Positions 3,841 through 5,761 of a stretch of 5,761 nt of DNA are shown one piece after another (positions within the stretch are counted from its first letter, which is position 1; the number at the start of each line of letters is the position of its first letter). The position numbers and the translations under genes are program-made. The notes under the pieces were generated by a model. It saw only the letters and a program-made list of their open reading frames with translations. It had not been told where the DNA came from and searched no databases. Source of the stretch: Synechococcales cyanobacterium PMM_0002 (GTDB lineage Bacteria; Cyanobacteriota; Cyanobacteriia; Elainellales; Elainellaceae); assembly GCA_949127925.1 (NCBI GenBank), contig CASBQX010000168.1, positions 1 to 5,761 on the forward strand, written 5' to 3'.

Positions 3841-5761
3841 CTACGTGAACCCATGAGCCTGCAAGTTGCCAATCTGGGTTTCTTGCTGTTGAATCGTGGC
3901 CTCGTGCTGCTGCAAATTGGCTTGCAGCGCCTGAAACTGCTGCTGTTGCTCTACAGAAAGTTGACCAAGCTGTTGCTGGAGCAAATTCAGCTGTTGAGTC
4001 AGCGTGCTAATTTGCTGGTCTTTTTCAACAATTAGCCGATCTTTTTTTTGGAGCAGGTCAGACTTCTCCTCAATTTCCAGCGCATTCAGGGCTGCCCGAA
4101 TCAGATTGAAGTAATAAGACTGCGACACATCCACCTGCTGGGCATCCTCGCGGCGTTGTCCCAACCAGCCCCATGCTTGCTGCGGCTGTACGGCTAGCAG
4201 ATGCCCCTCCGGATTGTAAATGTGTAGCTCTCGCTCGCCTTGCCCGACGGCAATCCGGCACAGGTACTTGCGCTTGTTGAAATAGAACGTTACCCCCGTC
4301 AGCCTATCGGCCTGATCGCTCTTGTCCTCTAGCTCCGGCTCTGCCGATCGCCCCTCACTGGCCAAGAAATTCGGAGAGTCTGCTGCTGACAAATTAGCAG
4401 GATCGGCCACCGGGCTGTCTGGGTAGCGATCGCCTTCCTCCTGCACCAGCAGCGGCAACTCCAGGGTCTCTCTCCCAGACTCGGGCACAGACTCGGGCAC
4501 AGACTCGGGCACAGACTCGGGCGATCGCACCCCCACTAGCTCCAGTTCCACATTCTTCTCACCCTTCCACTCATTCAGCCGCAGCCGATAGGCAATATCC
4601 ACCCGACCCGGCAGCGGATAATATTCACCCCAGCGCCATGCGATCGCCTTAATCGTGCCGGGGTAGCCATCCTCAGCCAGGGTTAGCTTCAAATGCGACT
4701 GATCCCGCCCGATCAGCCGTTGATCCACAATTCGCACATTCGGCGTCCAAAATACCGGATCTGCGTTTTCGATGCCACAGGGATGCAGCTGATCAATTTG
4801 CTTAAACAGCGCCAAATTAATTTGGCTCAGCGTCGCCTGAGCGTCGATGCTAACTAAAGGCTTGAGATACTGGGGCTGTAGGTGCATATTGGCAAAAATG
4901 CGCAGGCGCGATCGCACCTCATCCAGATACTCCGCCTTCAGCGAAAAACCACCCGCCGCCCGATGCCCGCCATATTTTTCCATCAAGTCATCGCAGCACT
5001 GCAACGCCTCAAACACATTAAATTCTGGGATACCCCTCGCCGAACCGCGCACCAGATGCTGCTCCTGGTCTTCATAGGTAGCAATGAATACAGGCACCCC
5101 ATAGCGCTCAACCAACCGCGAGGCCACAATCCCAATCACCCCATGGTGCCAATTGGGATGCACCACCAGTAGCACCCGATCGTTGAGCACATCGAATGAA
5201 CTTTGTTCCACCCAGGCGATCGCCTCCTGCTCAATTAGCTCACACAGCCGCTGCCGCAGTTGGTTCACCTCCTCGCACTGGTTTGCCAGCTCCAGCGCCC
5301 GCTGCGGATCATCCGTCGTCAATAGCTCAATTACAATTTGCGGATCTGCAATCCGCCCCACCGCATTGATCCGAGGCCCCAAGCGAAACCCGATCGCCTC
5401 CGGCTTCAGCGCCTCCTGCCCATTATTCAATCCTGCTACATGCACCAACGCCTGTATCCCGGCCAACTGCGACTGCGGCAACAGCTTCAGCCCCCGCCGC
5501 ACCCAGCGCCGATTCACCCCCGTCAGCGGTGCTAGATCCGCAATCGTGCCCAGCGTAAACAGCTCCAGCATAGGCCCTGTCAAATCCTGCGCCCGGTTCA
5601 TCCCCTGCGCCAAACACACCGCCAAAATATACGCGACCCCCACCCCCGCCACCCCCCGATAGGGCGACGTCTCGTCAATCAGCTTCGGGTTCAAAATGGC
5701 ATGAGCCGGCGGCAGCTGAGGCGGCAGATCATGATGATCCGTCACAATCACCGTCATCCCC
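3841..5761 (-). CDS. recJ: Single-stranded-DNA-specific exonuclease RecJ, N-terminus outside the window
   Basis: RecJ degrades single-stranded DNA 5' to 3' in recombination and repair (RecF pathway, mismatch repair). The visible part has about 639 residues; numbering here starts at the Met encoded at 5755-5757. That Met is internal, since the preceding codon is Gly and the frame runs off the edge. Signatures in order: VIVTDHH (3-9, DHH motif), TLGTIADLAPL (68-78, metal-binding Asp), GPRINAVGRI (127-136), WHHGVIGIVASRL (203-215), GSARGI (238-243) and GGHRAAGGFSL (263-273, DHHA1). A region from about 300 to 410 with PCGIENADPVF looks like the RecJ OB domain. Roughly 150 N-terminal residues, including the DxD motif, are missing by comparison with E. 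coli RecJ. Beyond residue 411 comes an extension: SPES followed by three VPES units, an acidic low-complexity linker (about 430-485), a small folded-looking segment (487-560) and a glutamine-rich probable coiled coil (about 565-632). The visible core is intact and should be active. Confidence 0.95.
   Translation of the reverse strand, partial: GMTVIVTDHHDLPPQLPPAHAILNPKLIDETSPYRGVAGVGVAYILAVCLAQGMNRAQDLTGPMLELFTLGTIADLAPLTGVNRRWVRRGLKLLPQSQLAGIQALVHVAGLNNGQEALKPEAIGFRLGPRINAVGRIADPQIVIELLTTDDPQRALELANQCEEVNQLRQRLCELIEQEAIAWVEQSSFDVLNDRVLLVVHPNWHHGVIGIVASRLVERYGVPVFIATYEDQEQHLVRGSARGIPEFNVFEALQCCDDLMEKYGGHRAAGGFSLKAEYLDEVRSRLRIFANMHLQPQYLKPLVSIDAQATLSQINLALFKQIDQLHPCGIENADPVFWTPNVRIVDQRLIGRDQSHLKLTLAEDGYPGTIKAIAWRWGEYYPLPGRVDIAYRLRLNEWKGEKNVELELVGVRSPESVPESVPESVPESGRETLELPLLVQEEGDRYPDSPVADPANLSAADSPNFLASEGRSAEPELEDKSDQADRLTGVTFYFNKRKYLCRIAVGQGERELHIYNPEGHLLAVQPQQAWGWLGQRREDAQQVDVSQSYYFNLIRAALNALEIEEKSDLLQKKDRLIVEKDQQISTLTQQLNLLQQQLGQLSVEQQQQFQALQANLQQHEATIQQQETQIGNLQAHGFT
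4477..4522. repeat. In-frame 12-bp tandem repeat inside recJ
   Basis: AGACTCGGGCAC is present as three exact units (4477-4488, 4489-4500, 4501-4512) plus 10 of 12 bases of a fourth (4513-4522). On the coding strand each unit is GTGCCCGAGTCT, encoding Val-Pro-Glu-Ser. The fourth becomes Ser-Pro-Glu-Ser. A HIP1 octamer (4521-4528) begins inside the last copy. Exact identity between the units suggests recent slippage expansion. Length changes by whole units keep the frame, and the site is a linker between the OB-like domain and the C-terminal extension. Confidence 0.9.

Larger units (their letters stand above)
339..5223. repeat. Scattered HIP1 octamers (GCGATCGC)
   Basis: Exact GCGATCGC starts at 339, 975, 1122, 2674, 3086, 3209, 3515, 4426, 4521, 4640, 4908 and 5216. 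All 12 lie inside coding regions, and several sit in the longer form GGCGATCGCC. By composition alone an octamer is expected far less than once in this length. HIP1 abundance is a known cyanobacterial genome trait, which supports the taxonomic call. The span given here is from the first to the last copy, not a single element. Confidence 0.9.

Noticed and set aside
3724..4035. Plus-strand 103-residue open frame spanning the recJ 3' end and the spacer
   Set aside because: Its leucine-rich part is the antisense of the glutamine-rich recJ coiled coil (CAG/CTG codons). It has no convincing ribosome binding site or homology.
5153..5662. Plus-strand 169-residue open frame opposite recJ
   Set aside because: It lies entirely antisense to well-conserved RecJ motifs, has a serine/arginine/cysteine-rich low-complexity composition and shows no recognisable domain. 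It is a shadow of the real gene.
5755..5757. ATG at 5757 as the recJ start
   Set aside because: It lies only six codons before the DHH motif, and the frame continues upstream with a Gly codon as in other RecJ proteins. The DxD-containing N-terminus must lie beyond the window.

Overview
The window is almost certainly cyanobacterial chromosome. The octamer GCGATCGC (HIP1), which is strongly over-represented in many cyanobacteria, occurs 12 times in 5.8 kb. The gene content (a Calvin-cycle/pentose-phosphate epimerase, a long RecJ with a cyanobacterial-looking tail, a secreted TPR protein) fits as well. I cannot name the genus from the sequence alone.

Layout from left to right: the first 18 codons of an unrecognised minus-strand gene (1-55); a 226-bp non-coding spacer with a GC-rich hairpin and short repeats; a complete minus-strand gene for an exported subtilisin-like (S8) peptidase (282-1901); a 121-bp divergent promoter region; plus-strand rpe, ribulose-phosphate 3-epimerase (2023-2730); a 69-bp convergent spacer with a perfect 16-bp inverted repeat; a minus-strand gene for an exported seven-repeat TPR protein (2800-3696); a 144-bp spacer with an imperfect palindromic repeat; and the 3' part of minus-strand recJ (3841 to beyond the window edge), including its DHH motif, DHHA1 region, OB-like domain and a long C-terminal extension.

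The genes do not form one obvious pathway. rpe is central carbon metabolism, recJ is DNA repair, and the peptidase and TPR protein act outside the cytoplasmic membrane. recJ and the TPR gene are co-directional and could share a transcript. rpe and the peptidase gene are divergent and must share their upstream DNA. I see no mobile element, CRISPR array, tRNA, rRNA or defence system, and no clear case for a new system.

The points most worth a second look are the peptidase's non-canonical Asp and His motifs, the RecJ C-terminal extension with its in-frame 12-bp tandem repeat, and three intergenic palindromes that look like dispersed repeats or terminators.
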